Assembly: GCA_036505735.1 (NCBI GenBank)
Contig: DASXSZ010000073.1
Coordinates: 1 to 7,458 of the forward strand
Direction: 5' to 3'
Length of the DNA stretch: 7,458 bases
Origin: DASUPK01 sp036505735
Lineage (GTDB): Bacteria > Actinomycetota > Thermoleophilia > Solirubrobacterales > 70-9
How positions within the stretch are numbered: the first letter of the stretch is position 1; every line of letters starts with the position of its first letter. This document shows, one piece after another, positions 1-6,527 of the stretch. The notes beneath the pieces were generated by a model. It saw only the letters and a list, made by a program, of their open reading frames with translations, ran no database searches and was not told the origin of the DNA. Position numbers and translations under genes: made by a program.

Positions 1-240
1 GACGAACTCGGAGACGACGCGGTGCTTACCTTCACCCGCGAGTCCCCGGAGGGCTGGAGTGGGCATCGTGGGCGCATCGATCGCGAGCTGGTCGATGAGG
101 CCGGGATCGACCCAGGCACCGCCTTCGTCTGCGGCTCGAACCCGTTCGTCGAGGCCGCCACCGAGCTCCTGATCCAAGCGGGCTACGAGCCTCATCAGGT
201 CCGCACCGAGCGCTTCGGCCCGACCGGGGCCGCAACGTGA
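1..240 (+). CDS. Ferredoxin-NADP reductase-type oxidoreductase, C-terminal end (5' partial)
   Basis: The frame is open from the first base and ends at TGA 238-240, giving the last 79 residues of a protein that starts outside the window. The segment VCGSNPFVEAATELL, followed by a short basic stretch and ERFGPTG, is the typical end of the NAD(P)-binding domain in the ferredoxin reductase (FNR) superfamily: the CGSNPFV part lies at the nucleotide-binding loop, and the ERFGPTG end closes the domain. No 2Fe-2S cysteine cluster follows, so this is an FNR form without a C-terminal plant-type ferredoxin domain. Such proteins move electrons between NAD(P)H and an FAD-bound partner; substrate and partner cannot be told from the tail. 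A GTG at 22 is inside the conserved domain and is not the true start. It faces the minus-strand block, so it is probably not part of the same operon. Confidence 0.85.
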   Translation, partial: DELGDDAVLTFTRESPEGWSGHRGRIDRELVDEAGIDPGTAFVCGSNPFVEAATELLIQAGYEPHQVRTERFGPTGAAT

Positions 241-566
241 AGCGGGTCCAAGGGTTGCTCAGCGACGCCACCGCATCGTTCCGCTGAAGACGACGCCCGT
301 GGAGTCGACGGCCATGGGGCGCCTGACCGTACCCCGCCCACATGGGGCTCTTGAGTTCCGCTTCTATGGCAGATAGACGTCGGTGTGGCACGGCAGCCCG
401 CCACACACGTCCACGACCGCGCCGTTTGCGTCCAGGAAGTCCGACTTCTGGGTCCGCGCCGCCACCGTCGCGCGAACGTCGCCGTGCGGATCACGCCCCG
501 CAGTCGCCCCAAACCCTGCGCCGGCATGCCGAAACGCCAAGGCTCCCGTTTCAGAATCCCTTACCG
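241..566. other. Convergent intergenic region with no convincing gene; possible coding remnants
   Basis: These 326 bases lie between the ends of two convergent genes. I find no complete gene with a start, ribosome binding site and family signature. Two short frames look more protein-like than random. On the minus strand a frame is open from about 633 to TAG 364-366; from TTG 540 it gives 58 residues ending in VCGGLPCHTDVYLP, with mostly G/C third positions. On the plus strand a frame runs to TAG 374-376 and ends in HGALEFRFYGR. The two overlap tail to tail at 364-376. They could be decayed gene ends or chance. A hairpin GAAACG-N10-CGTTTC lies at 531-552, 14 bases past the ferritin-like stop, but it has no U-tract, so I do not call it a terminator. 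CATGGGGC occurs twice, at 313-320 and 341-348. Confidence 0.4.
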
Positions 567-1814
567 CTAGCGCGTCCTCGACGGGACTGGCTCGCGCTGC
601 CCGTTCGGGGCGGGCATGCCAGTCTCGTCGAGCTCAGCGCGTAGCTCACGGATCTTCGCCTTGTAGGCGGCCTCGTCCCCGCCGCAGAGGTAGGTGCCCC
701 AACGCGAGCCGTTGTGGACATGGGGGACCTCGTCGGCGAGCAGGTAGTCGAACACCTGGGCGATCTGGAGCTGACCGCGCTCGACCAGCACCTTGCGGCG
801 GTGGGAGTGGCGCCACATCGCCTTCTGCTCGGAGGTCGAGTTGAAGAGAGCAAGGCGGTCGAGCAGGTCGTGGGCATAGACCGAGCGGAAGTATGAGAAG
901 CCGACCGGGTAGTCGCCCCAGCGGCAGCCGAGCTCCTTCGGCATCAGCAGCGAGTGGAGCTTCGCGTGGCGCATCTCGTCCCAGGTCTGACGTGCCATGT
1001 CTACGTGGAAGTCCCACGGCATCTCCGGGTGCTCGTGCGAGTTGCGGGCCATCAGCTCGGCGGCGCAGATCTCGGCGTCCATCAGGCCGTGGAAGAAGTG
1101 GCGCTGCTCCTCGGGCTCGACCGGGACGTGATTCTCGTCGGGATCGTTGACGTACAGCTCGCGGGAGAGGAAGGGATCGCCGTCGGGGGTCACCTTGACG
1201 TAGTCGTCGCGGGCGGGCTCGACCAGGGGGGGCATGATCCGCAGCGCTCGCGGCTCAGCCTTGAGGCGGATCGGGAGGGCGCCGAGGTCGTCGATCGCGG
1301 GGGCGCCGCCGCGCGGCTCGGCGGAACCGCCCAGGGTGGCGACGTGGCACTCCTGCTGCTCGACCAGCTGAGTGAGCAGCCGCAGCGAGGGCTCGTCGGA
1401 GACCGGGTCGAGGTTCTCCAGATGGACTCGGAAGGCGCGGAGGAGCGCCGGCTTAGCCGCGCCGTAAGCGAGCTCGAGGTAGTCGGTCGGGGTCGGCGCC
1501 CGGTCGAGGCGGTCGAGCAGCTCGGTCAGCTCCTCGGCGGGGGCGCCAGGGTAGTCGCTCGGGTGGCGCAGCTCGTAGAGCCGCCGGCGGAACTTGCTGA
1601 TCGCTCGGGCGTCGTCATGGAGATGGTCCCCGAGCGCGTACTTGACTTCGAACTGAGGGGCCAGCGCAAGCCAGCCAGCCGAGAGGTGGACCAGCTCGCG
1701 CAGCAGGTGGAAGTAGTTCGAGAAGCGGATCGCGTTCTCGTCGACGTCGTAGCCCAGCCTCAACTGATGAGGTCCCAGCCGGCGGGGTCCAGCGTGGTCA
1801 GGCTCGCGTCTCAT
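567..1814 (-). CDS. DUF455-like ferritin-like (di-iron) protein
   Basis: A 415-residue protein with a predicted cytoplasmic, mostly helical fold. Residues about 235-395 resemble the DUF455 branch of the ferritin-like superfamily, which is related to the tRNA hydroxylase MiaE. Helix 1 carries DAEICAAE (247-253), helix 2 DEMRHA (279-284), then a GDYPV turn (300-304), helix 3 VERG (344-347) and helix 4 DEVPHVHNG (361-369). Glu248 or Glu253, Glu280, His283, Glu345, Glu362 and His365 give the E...ExxH...E...ExxH pattern of a carboxylate-bridged di-iron site. Residues about 30-160 form another helical region with acidic and histidine residues (LRELVHL, GDHLHDDA, EQQECH) that may be a second, diverged bundle or a partner-binding part. 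Family members are poorly characterised; an oxidase or hydroxylase role is inference. ATG 1814 is preceded by GAGGAG at a good distance. The gene overlaps the ATP-grasp gene by 17 bases, which suggests coupled translation and a shared task. Confidence 0.8.
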   Translation of the reverse strand: MRREPDHAGPRRLGPHQLRLGYDVDENAIRFSNYFHLLRELVHLSAGWLALAPQFEVKYALGDHLHDDARAISKFRRRLYELRHPSDYPGAPAEELTELLDRLDRAPTPTDYLELAYGAAKPALLRAFRVHLENLDPVSDEPSLRLLTQLVEQQECHVATLGGSAEPRGGAPAIDDLGALPIRLKAEPRALRIMPPLVEPARDDYVKVTPDGDPFLSRELYVNDPDENHVPVEPEEQRHFFHGLMDAEICAAELMARNSHEHPEMPWDFHVDMARQTWDEMRHAKLHSLLMPKELGCRWGDYPVGFSYFRSVYAHDLLDRLALFNSTSEQKAMWRHSHRRKVLVERGQLQIAQVFDYLLADEVPHVHNGSRWGTYLCGGDEAAYKAKIRELRAELDETGMPAPNGQREPVPSRTR

Positions 1815-3225
1815 CCCTCAGCTCCTCACCCTCCGCATCTCCCTCCTCCTCGGCGAGCAAACGCCGCTTGTGGCGGCCGACCACGCTGGGCAGCAGGCCC
1901 CCGCCGGCCGAAACGTTGATCACGGCCTGGTCGGAGATCCGGGTGATCATCCCCGCATAGCGCCCGCCGATCCCGAACGGGTTGATGTTGAAGCGCTTCA
2001 GGCGCATCTGCACGTGCCCGTCCTCAATGGTGGGGAACATCTCCTCGGGCACCGGCACGTATTCCTGGACGATGAAGTCGCCGGCGTCGGCGTGCTCACC
2101 GATGATCCGGTCCCAGTCGGCCTGCTCGGTCTCCATCCCGAGCGCGACGTTGTGGCCGCCGTACTCCGAGGCGGGTTTCAGCACCAGCCGCGCCCGATTG
2201 TCGGAGACGAAGTCGAGCAGGTCGACCAGCCACTGCCCGTAGGTGACCTTGCCGGGCCGCAGGATCCGGGTCCAGGGGATGGTCGCCGCGATCACCTCGG
2301 CCTCGCGTGGCTCGACCAGGTCAGCGAATCGCGGGTCGTCGAGCAGGGCCATCAGCTTCTTGTTGTTGGCGACCCGGGCGCGAGGCGGGTTGACCAGGCA
2401 GACGGCGCCGTCGCGATAGGCGGCGGTGAGGTCGCCTTCGGAGAGGTCGTCGATCAGTGCCCGGCGGTAGACGAGGTGGATGGGCTCGCCGCCGGCGCGG
2501 AGCACCGATCCGTCGTAGGCGAGCTGATCGGTGGTGGGGTGGATCGCCTCGATCCCGGTCTCGGCGGCGGCGGCGCAGATGATCCGGAACTCGGGGACCG
2601 AGGGGCTCCCGGGGACGTCGACCAGCGCCAGCCGCGGGGTCTCGGGCAGCTCGGGGACCCGCCCCCGCTGGGCGCGCATTGCGCGGTAGGCATCGAGCAG
2701 GGTCGCCGTGAGGAGCGGCAGCATCGGGTCATACGCGGTGTCGAACTCGCCGTCCACCCGAGGCAGCGCGATCGCCCGCCGAAGGCCCTCGTGCAGGACG
2801 TCGGTATACCCGATCCCGGCCGGCGAGTCGGCGTTGAACTCGAGGAACTTGACCTGGTCGCCGGCGAGGAAGGCGTCCAGGCGGCAAATGCGAAGCGGGC
2901 GCGGGTAGCCGGGGGCGACCCGGACCAGCGAATCCTCGAAGGCGGGGAGGGCCAGCTCCTCCTGGAGGCGATCGTCGCCGGGGTAGGCCTCGCAGAAACG
3001 GTCGAGGACCCTGCAAAGGGACTCGACCGCGCGGCGCACCCGGCGCACCTGCCCGGGGGAGACGAAATGCGGCATCAGCACGAAGGGGATGGTGTGGCCG
3101 TCGAAGACGACGTCGTGGTCGACCAGCCAGGCCTCGATCTCCGACTCGAGCTCGGCGCAGCCGTCGCCGAGCTTGGAGAGCTCGACCAGGTGCTGGAGCT
3201 TCAAGTCGCTCACTTGGTCGGGCAT
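1798..3225 (-). CDS. Circularly permuted ATP-grasp ligase, glutathionylspermidine synthase-like
   Basis: A 475-residue cytoplasmic protein recognised by the motif order of the glutathionylspermidine synthase-type, circularly permuted ATP-grasp family. FLEFNADSPAGIGYTD (127-142) matches the family's E-N-D-P substrate loop. LVNPP...NNKKLMALL (278-295) is the conserved segment that leads into the ATP-grasp fold. LVLKPASEYGGHNV (347-360) carries the ATP-binding lysine and the glycine-rich loop, FIVQEYV (384-390) is the hinge strand, and SAGGGLLPSVV (439-449) closes the domain. Family members join a carboxylate to an amine with ATP hydrolysis, by way of an acyl phosphate. The amidase domain of E. 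coli-type bifunctional glutathionylspermidine synthetase is absent, so this is a ligase alone. Actinobacteria generally lack glutathione, so the true substrates are probably different and unknown. The acidic tail after residue 455 looks disordered. The gene starts 19 bases after the Lrp-type gene ends and overlaps the ferritin-like gene. ATG 3225 has a weak upstream GGGGACGGAG. Confidence 0.88.
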   Translation of the reverse strand: MPDQVSDLKLQHLVELSKLGDGCAELESEIEAWLVDHDVVFDGHTIPFVLMPHFVSPGQVRRVRRAVESLCRVLDRFCEAYPGDDRLQEELALPAFEDSLVRVAPGYPRPLRICRLDAFLAGDQVKFLEFNADSPAGIGYTDVLHEGLRRAIALPRVDGEFDTAYDPMLPLLTATLLDAYRAMRAQRGRVPELPETPRLALVDVPGSPSVPEFRIICAAAAETGIEAIHPTTDQLAYDGSVLRAGGEPIHLVYRRALIDDLSEGDLTAAYRDGAVCLVNPPRARVANNKKLMALLDDPRFADLVEPREAEVIAATIPWTRILRPGKVTYGQWLVDLLDFVSDNRARLVLKPASEYGGHNVALGMETEQADWDRIIGEHADAGDFIVQEYVPVPEEMFPTIEDGHVQMRLKRFNINPFGIGGRYAGMITRISDQAVINVSAGGGLLPSVVGRHKRRLLAEEEGDAEGEELRDETRA

Positions 3226-3244
3226 CTCCGTCCCCGTGCGCCGC

Positions 3245-3727
3245 TCAGCGCCGCCGCTTCTTGCGGGCGGTGACCCGGCCGTTGGTGACGGGGCGCTCGA
3301 ACAGGGTGGAGAGGACTACCTGGGTCTCGGTGCGGGTGACGCCGGCGGTCTCGCGGATTCGCTCCAGCGCCTGCTCGAGATGCTGCGTGTCTGTGGCGCG
3401 GACGTGCAGTATCGCGCTGGGGGAGCCGGCGACCGTGTAGGCACCCTCCACCTCTGGGTGCTTGGAGACGGCGGCGCTCACCTCCCTCCCCGCCATCCGC
3501 CCGTCGCAGTAGAGCTCGACGAAGGCGTGGCTGTGCCAGCCGAAGGCCGTCGGCTCGATCGTCACCGTATAGCCGCGGATCACGCCCTCGGCCTCGAGCT
3601 GGTCGACGCGGCGCTTGACCGCGGGCGCCGAGAGCGACACGCGCTCACCGATGTCTTGGAAGGAGCGGCGCGCGTTCTCCCGCAACAGCGCAACGATTCG
3701 CTCGTCTATTTCGTCGATTCTCGCCAC
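3245..3727 (-). CDS. Lrp/AsnC-family transcriptional regulator
   Basis: A 160-residue protein of normal length for the family. The N-terminal winged helix-turn-helix spans about residues 2-60: IDEIDERIVALLRENAR is the usual opening, and LSAPAVKRRVDQLEAEGVI contains the recognition helix and wing. Residues about 65-140 form the RAM/AsnC ligand-binding domain, with the family pattern of a strand-rich start, then HPEVEGAYTVAGSPSAILHV, which carries the G-x-x-x glycine region that binds amino acids in Lrp proteins. The tail RKKRRR is very basic. GTG 3727 is the start: it is preceded by AAAAGG about six bases away and gives the standard N-terminus. The gene sits between an aromatic amino acid lyase and an ATP-grasp gene, so it probably senses an amino acid and regulates one or both, as Lrp proteins often do for adjacent genes. 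The effector is unknown. Confidence 0.95.
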   Translation of the reverse strand: MARIDEIDERIVALLRENARRSFQDIGERVSLSAPAVKRRVDQLEAEGVIRGYTVTIEPTAFGWHSHAFVELYCDGRMAGREVSAAVSKHPEVEGAYTVAGSPSAILHVRATDTQHLEQALERIRETAGVTRTETQVVLSTLFERPVTNGRVTARKKRRR

Positions 3728-3790
3728 TTTTGGCCTTTTAGACGCAATGAATCGGCACCCAGATATCTCCTCAGCCTCAGATCATAATGT
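3728..3790 (-). promoter_or_regulatory. A+T-richer leader before the Lrp-type gene, possible promoter
   Basis: The 54 bases between the lyase stop and GTG 3727 are clearly richer in A+T than the neighbouring genes. Read on the minus strand, TATGAT (3786-3781) overlaps the lyase stop codon and is a good -10 hexamer, but no convincing -35 hexamer lies at the usual distance. The leader also holds the palindrome AGATATCT (3761-3768), the tandem repeat CCTCAG CCTCAG (plus strand, 3769-3780) and the ribosome binding site AAAAGG. A promoter here would separate the Lrp/ATP-grasp/ferritin-like unit from the lyase gene, and the palindrome could be an autoregulatory site. Both are inferences from short motifs. 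Confidence 0.3.
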
Positions 3791-5407
3791 CGCGTTCATC
3801 GCCGTGTCGGCGACATCGGCCAGCTCGCCGGAGCGGATCAGCGCGGCAGCCTCGCGGATGTCGCGATCGAGACGACGGTCGCGATCGAGGAAGTCGACCC
3901 GGGTGCGTACCAGCTCATGGATGGCGCGCGCGGTCGAGCTCGCCCTCTCGATCCCGCGCAGCTCCAGCGCCTGACAGCTGGCGATCAAGTGGATCGCCGC
4001 GATCGATTCGGCAAGCTCGACGATCGAGCGGGCGTCGCGGGCGGCGATCGTCCCCATGCTGACCTTGTCCTGGTTGTGCGCCTCGGTCGAGCGTGAGTGG
4101 ATGCTGGCCGGGGCCGACAGGTGCATCGCCTCAGCCGTCATCGCCGAGCAGCACAGCTGCATCCCCTTGAAACCATGGTGAAGCCCCACCTGGGGGTCGT
4201 CGTGCCCGAACCGGGGAACCAGATTAGGGGGCAGGCCGGCGTTGAACTTCTCGTCCACCAGCAGCTCGAGCTGACGGTCCATCAGGTCGCAGAGGTTCGC
4301 CAGTGCGACCTTGAGCGCGTCCATGCCCTGAGCGATGTGGCTGCCGTAGAAGTTGCCCCCGCTCTGCGCCCGCCCACCCGGGACGTCGAAGAGCGGGTTG
4401 TCGTCCGAGGAGTTGATCTCGATCTCGACCCAGCGGCGCAGCCACTCGAGGGTGTCGCGCAGGGCACCGTTGACGTGGGGGGCGCAGCGGATCGAGTAAC
4501 GGTCCTGGACCTGCCGATCGAGTTCCAGGAAGGGCTCCCCGTTCAGCGACTGGTCGGCGAAGATCGCCTCGCTGTCGAGTGCCAGCTCGGATTCGGCGAG
4601 GATCTCGCGGATATTCCGGGCGCTCGCGGCCTGGCCCGGATGCGGCTTCGCTTCGAATAGGAAGGCGTTGAAATGCCCGCGGTTGCCGTGCAGCGCCTCC
4701 GAGGCGAGCGCGGTGAGCAGGTCGGAGGTGAACGCCAGCCGTTCCGCATCGTGGACGGCGAAGGATGCGAAGGCGCTCATGAACGAAGTGCCGTTGACGA
4801 GACCCAACCCCTCCTTGGCCTCGAGCTCCAGCGGTTCCACCCCGAGCTCGGCGAGGGCCTGGCGCGAGCCCACCACCCGGCCGCCGAACGCCACGTCGAC
4901 CTGCTCGCCGACAATCAGCGAAGCAACGTAGGACAGCGGGATCAGATCGCCGCTTGCCCCACATGAGCCGCGCTCCGGGATTTGCGGGAGCGCATCGTTG
5001 TTGAGCAGGAAGAGAAGCCGCTCGATCAGCTCGATCCGCACGCCCGAGTTCCCCTTGGCAAGGCAGTTGGCGCGCAGCAGCATCGTCGCCCGGGTCACCT
5101 CCGGAGCGGCGATCGGGCCCGTGCCGGCGCCCAGGTGGAAGACGACGCTTCGCTGCAGCTGCGGCGCCCGCGCCGGCGCCACCTGGCGGTGCGCGCTGTC
5201 CCCGAAGCCGGTCGTCACCCCATAGATCGGGATCTCGCGCTCGACCAGCTCCCGCCGCAGCGCGCGAGCCGCGTCAACCCGCTCCGCGGCCTTCGGCGAG
5301 AGGGCGGCGGTGCCGCCGCGACGAGCGAAGCCGACCACGTCGTCGATCGTCAGCGATTGCCCGTCAAGGGAGAGCCGTTCCGTCGCCATCGGGGCCGTTG
5401 CCGTCAT
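3782..5407 (-). CDS. MIO-dependent aromatic amino acid ammonia-lyase/aminomutase (tyrosine-type predicted)
   Basis: From ATG 5407 this is 541 residues, the normal size for the histidine/phenylalanine/tyrosine ammonia-lyase family. Numbers below count from TTG 5443; subtract 12 for this start. GSCGASGDLIPLSY (159-172) holds the Ala163-Ser164-Gly165 triad that cyclises into the MIO electrophile. IYGVTTGFG (73-81) carries the catalytic Tyr74, LGLVNGTS the conserved Asn217, QDRYSIRC (313-320) Tyr316 and Arg319, GGNFYG (362-367) Phe365, and NQDKVSMG (457-464) the conserved end of the active site. The selectivity pair in FHLGAG is His103-Leu104, which aligns with His-Leu of Rhodobacter tyrosine ammonia-lyase, whereas histidine lyases have Ser-His and phenylalanine lyases Phe-Leu. 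The SY after the MIO loop is also PAL/TAL-like. The reaction is therefore probably tyrosine to 4-coumarate plus ammonia, or a 2,3-aminomutase shift to beta-tyrosine. No hutU, hutI or hutG is present. An upstream TTG at 5443 and an ATG at 5389 are alternative starts; none has a good ribosome binding site. Confidence 0.92.
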   Translation of the reverse strand: MTATAPMATERLSLDGQSLTIDDVVGFARRGGTAALSPKAAERVDAARALRRELVEREIPIYGVTTGFGDSAHRQVAPARAPQLQRSVVFHLGAGTGPIAAPEVTRATMLLRANCLAKGNSGVRIELIERLLFLLNNDALPQIPERGSCGASGDLIPLSYVASLIVGEQVDVAFGGRVVGSRQALAELGVEPLELEAKEGLGLVNGTSFMSAFASFAVHDAERLAFTSDLLTALASEALHGNRGHFNAFLFEAKPHPGQAASARNIREILAESELALDSEAIFADQSLNGEPFLELDRQVQDRYSIRCAPHVNGALRDTLEWLRRWVEIEINSSDDNPLFDVPGGRAQSGGNFYGSHIAQGMDALKVALANLCDLMDRQLELLVDEKFNAGLPPNLVPRFGHDDPQVGLHHGFKGMQLCCSAMTAEAMHLSAPASIHSRSTEAHNQDKVSMGTIAARDARSIVELAESIAAIHLIASCQALELRGIERASSTARAIHELVRTRVDFLDRDRRLDRDIREAAALIRSGELADVADTAMNATL

Positions 5408-5443
5408 GGACTTAATGATCACTGCGTTCCCGGGTCCGTTCAA
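5408..5443 (-). promoter_or_regulatory. Candidate promoter for the lyase gene, possible leaderless start
   Basis: On the minus strand TTGAAC (5443-5438) and GATCAT (5420-5415) are spaced by 17 bases. Each matches four of six positions of the housekeeping -35 and -10 consensus, so the match is weak. The -10 hexamer ends seven bases before ATG 5407, so transcription would begin at or next to that ATG and the mRNA would be leaderless. This agrees with the lack of a ribosome binding site before 5407 and argues against the TTG at 5443, which would then lie upstream of the transcript start. Confidence 0.3.
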
Positions 5444-5517
5444 TCCCGGTTTGTTGCGTCCAGGGATGGTTTCGGCTCCCCGGGGGCGACCGGCGTCTTA
5501 ACGATCCTGCACCATCG

Positions 5518-6465
5518 TCAAGGCGTCTCGCCCGGAGCCGGCTCGGCGACCGGCATCGCGGGAGGCCCCTCCTCCACCTCGGCGCGGGGGCGCCCTGGCA
5601 GCCGCCCCTCGGCGGCGAGCCAGGAGCCGGAGAGGATCAGCGCCAGGCCGGCCAGGGTCTCGATCGTCACCTGCTCGGAGAGCAGGAGGGCGCCGTAGAC
5701 GACGGCGAAGCCGGGGGCGATGTAGGTGACCAGGAAGGCGCGGGCGGGACCGATCGAGGCGATCAGCCCATAGAAGATGACGAAGGCGATCCCCGTGCCG
5801 AGCACACCGAGCACGACCACGGCCGCCGCCGGGCCCAGGCCGGGTGCGGCATCGGGCGCGGTGAGCAGCGCGGGCGGCAGCAGGAGGATCGCGCTCGCCG
5901 CCATCACGGCGGCCGACATCCCGAGCGGCGCCACTCCCGCGAGCCGGTGCTTGACGAGGAAGCCTCCGACCGCGTAGCCGAGGCTGGCGAGCACGACCGC
6001 CAGCCCCCCGAGCAAGGCGGAGCCGGAGCCGCCGAGATCGACGCCGAGCAGCAGCGCCACCCCGCCGAACCCGACCACCACCCCGCCCAGCCGGAGGCCC
6101 TGTGAGCGCTCCTGCTGGTCGACCCAGACGGCCAGCAGTGCCGTGAACAACGGCGCGGAGGCGACCAGAATCCCGGCGAGCGAGGAGGAGATCTCCTCCT
6201 CTCCCGCCGAGATCAGCACGAACGGTCCCGCCACCTGGACGGCGCCGACCAGCGCGAGCCACCACGCCCTCGACCGAACGCCGCCGAGCGCGCCACGGGT
6301 GGCGGCGATCGGCAGAAGCACCAGCGCCGCCAGAGCGATCCGGACGAAAGCGACCATGGAGGGCGAGAGGTCCCGCAACCCGATCTTGATGAACATGTAC
6401 GAGGCGCCCCAGATCGCCCCCAGCACGAGCAGCAGCAGCCACGAGCGTCGGTCCATCCCTGCCAT
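5518..6465 (-). CDS. EamA/DMT-superfamily transporter
   Basis: A 315-residue inner-membrane protein built of two EamA repeats of about five hydrophobic segments each, ten in all. The first repeat opens with the family signature LLLLVLGAIWGASYMFIKIGL right after a short basic N-terminus (MDRR). The second starts around SALLGGLAVVLASLGYAVGG and ends at LALILSGSWL. Glycine-rich helices and small charged loops are as expected. Proteins of this family, such as RhtA or YdcZ-like exporters, export amino acids and other metabolites; the substrate cannot be read from the sequence. The last 30 or so residues are proline- and glutamate-rich and probably a flexible cytoplasmic tail. ATG 6465 is chosen because the signature follows at once and GAGGCGGGG lies upstream; ATG 6456 is possible. 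The longer TTG 6498 start would run through a perfect inverted repeat and adds a non-family arginine-rich stretch. The gene follows the LysR-type gene by 62 bases. Confidence 0.9.
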   Translation of the reverse strand: MAGMDRRSWLLLLVLGAIWGASYMFIKIGLRDLSPSMVAFVRIALAALVLLPIAATRGALGGVRSRAWWLALVGAVQVAGPFVLISAGEEEISSSLAGILVASAPLFTALLAVWVDQQERSQGLRLGGVVVGFGGVALLLGVDLGGSGSALLGGLAVVLASLGYAVGGFLVKHRLAGVAPLGMSAAVMAASAILLLPPALLTAPDAAPGLGPAAAVVVLGVLGTGIAFVIFYGLIASIGPARAFLVTYIAPGFAVVYGALLLSEQVTIETLAGLALILSGSWLAAEGRLPGRPRAEVEEGPPAMPVAEPAPGETP

Positions 6466-6488
6466 GGTTGCGTTCGCCCCGCCTCTAC

Positions 6489-6502
6489 GCAATTCCAATT
6501 GC
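6489..6502. promoter_or_regulatory. Perfect 14-bp inverted repeat (operator candidate) before the EamA gene
   Basis: GCAATT-CC-AATTGC is a perfect inverted repeat with 6-bp arms and a 2-bp centre. It lies in the 62-base gap between the LysR-type stop and ATG 6465, about 30 bases before the ATG, in an A+T-rich patch within GC-rich sequence. The position and symmetry suit a dimeric repressor or activator site for the transporter. Which regulator binds is not known; the adjacent LysR-type and nearby Lrp-type proteins are the first candidates. Confidence 0.4.
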
Positions 6503-6527
6503 CGATAGGGGCGAGAAGCAGCGCTGA

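Noticed and set aside
237..287. GTG 237 overlapping the reductase stop (GTGA) as start of a coupled downstream gene
   Set aside because: The frame ends after 16 codons, too short for a gene without other support.
531..552. Hairpin GAAACG-N10-CGTTTC as the terminator of the ferritin-like gene
   Set aside because: Only six base pairs, a 10-base loop and no U-tract on either strand.
954..1919. Plus-strand open frame of 321 codons opposite the ferritin-like gene
   Set aside because: Low-complexity antisense frame crossing the boundary of two real genes, with no recognisable domain.
1870..3273. Long plus-strand open frame of 467 codons opposite the ATP-grasp gene
   Set aside because: It is a composition shadow: GC-rich coding sequence keeps antisense frames open. 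Its product is a low-complexity run of G, V, D and Q with no family motif, while the minus strand holds a clear ATP-grasp enzyme.
3782..5407. Calling the lyase hutH of a histidine-utilisation operon
   Set aside because: The selectivity pair is His-Leu instead of Ser-His, the MIO loop is followed by SY, and no urocanase, imidazolonepropionase or formiminoglutamate gene is present.
5498..6442. Minus-strand open frame of 314 codons overlapping the EamA gene in another frame
   Set aside because: Arginine/glycine-rich product without family features; the other frame of the same strand has ten hydrophobic segments and the EamA signature.
6466..6498. TTG 6498 as start of the EamA protein
   Set aside because: It would place the start inside the perfect inverted repeat and adds an arginine-rich leader not expected in the family, whereas ATG 6465 is followed at once by the usual N-terminus.
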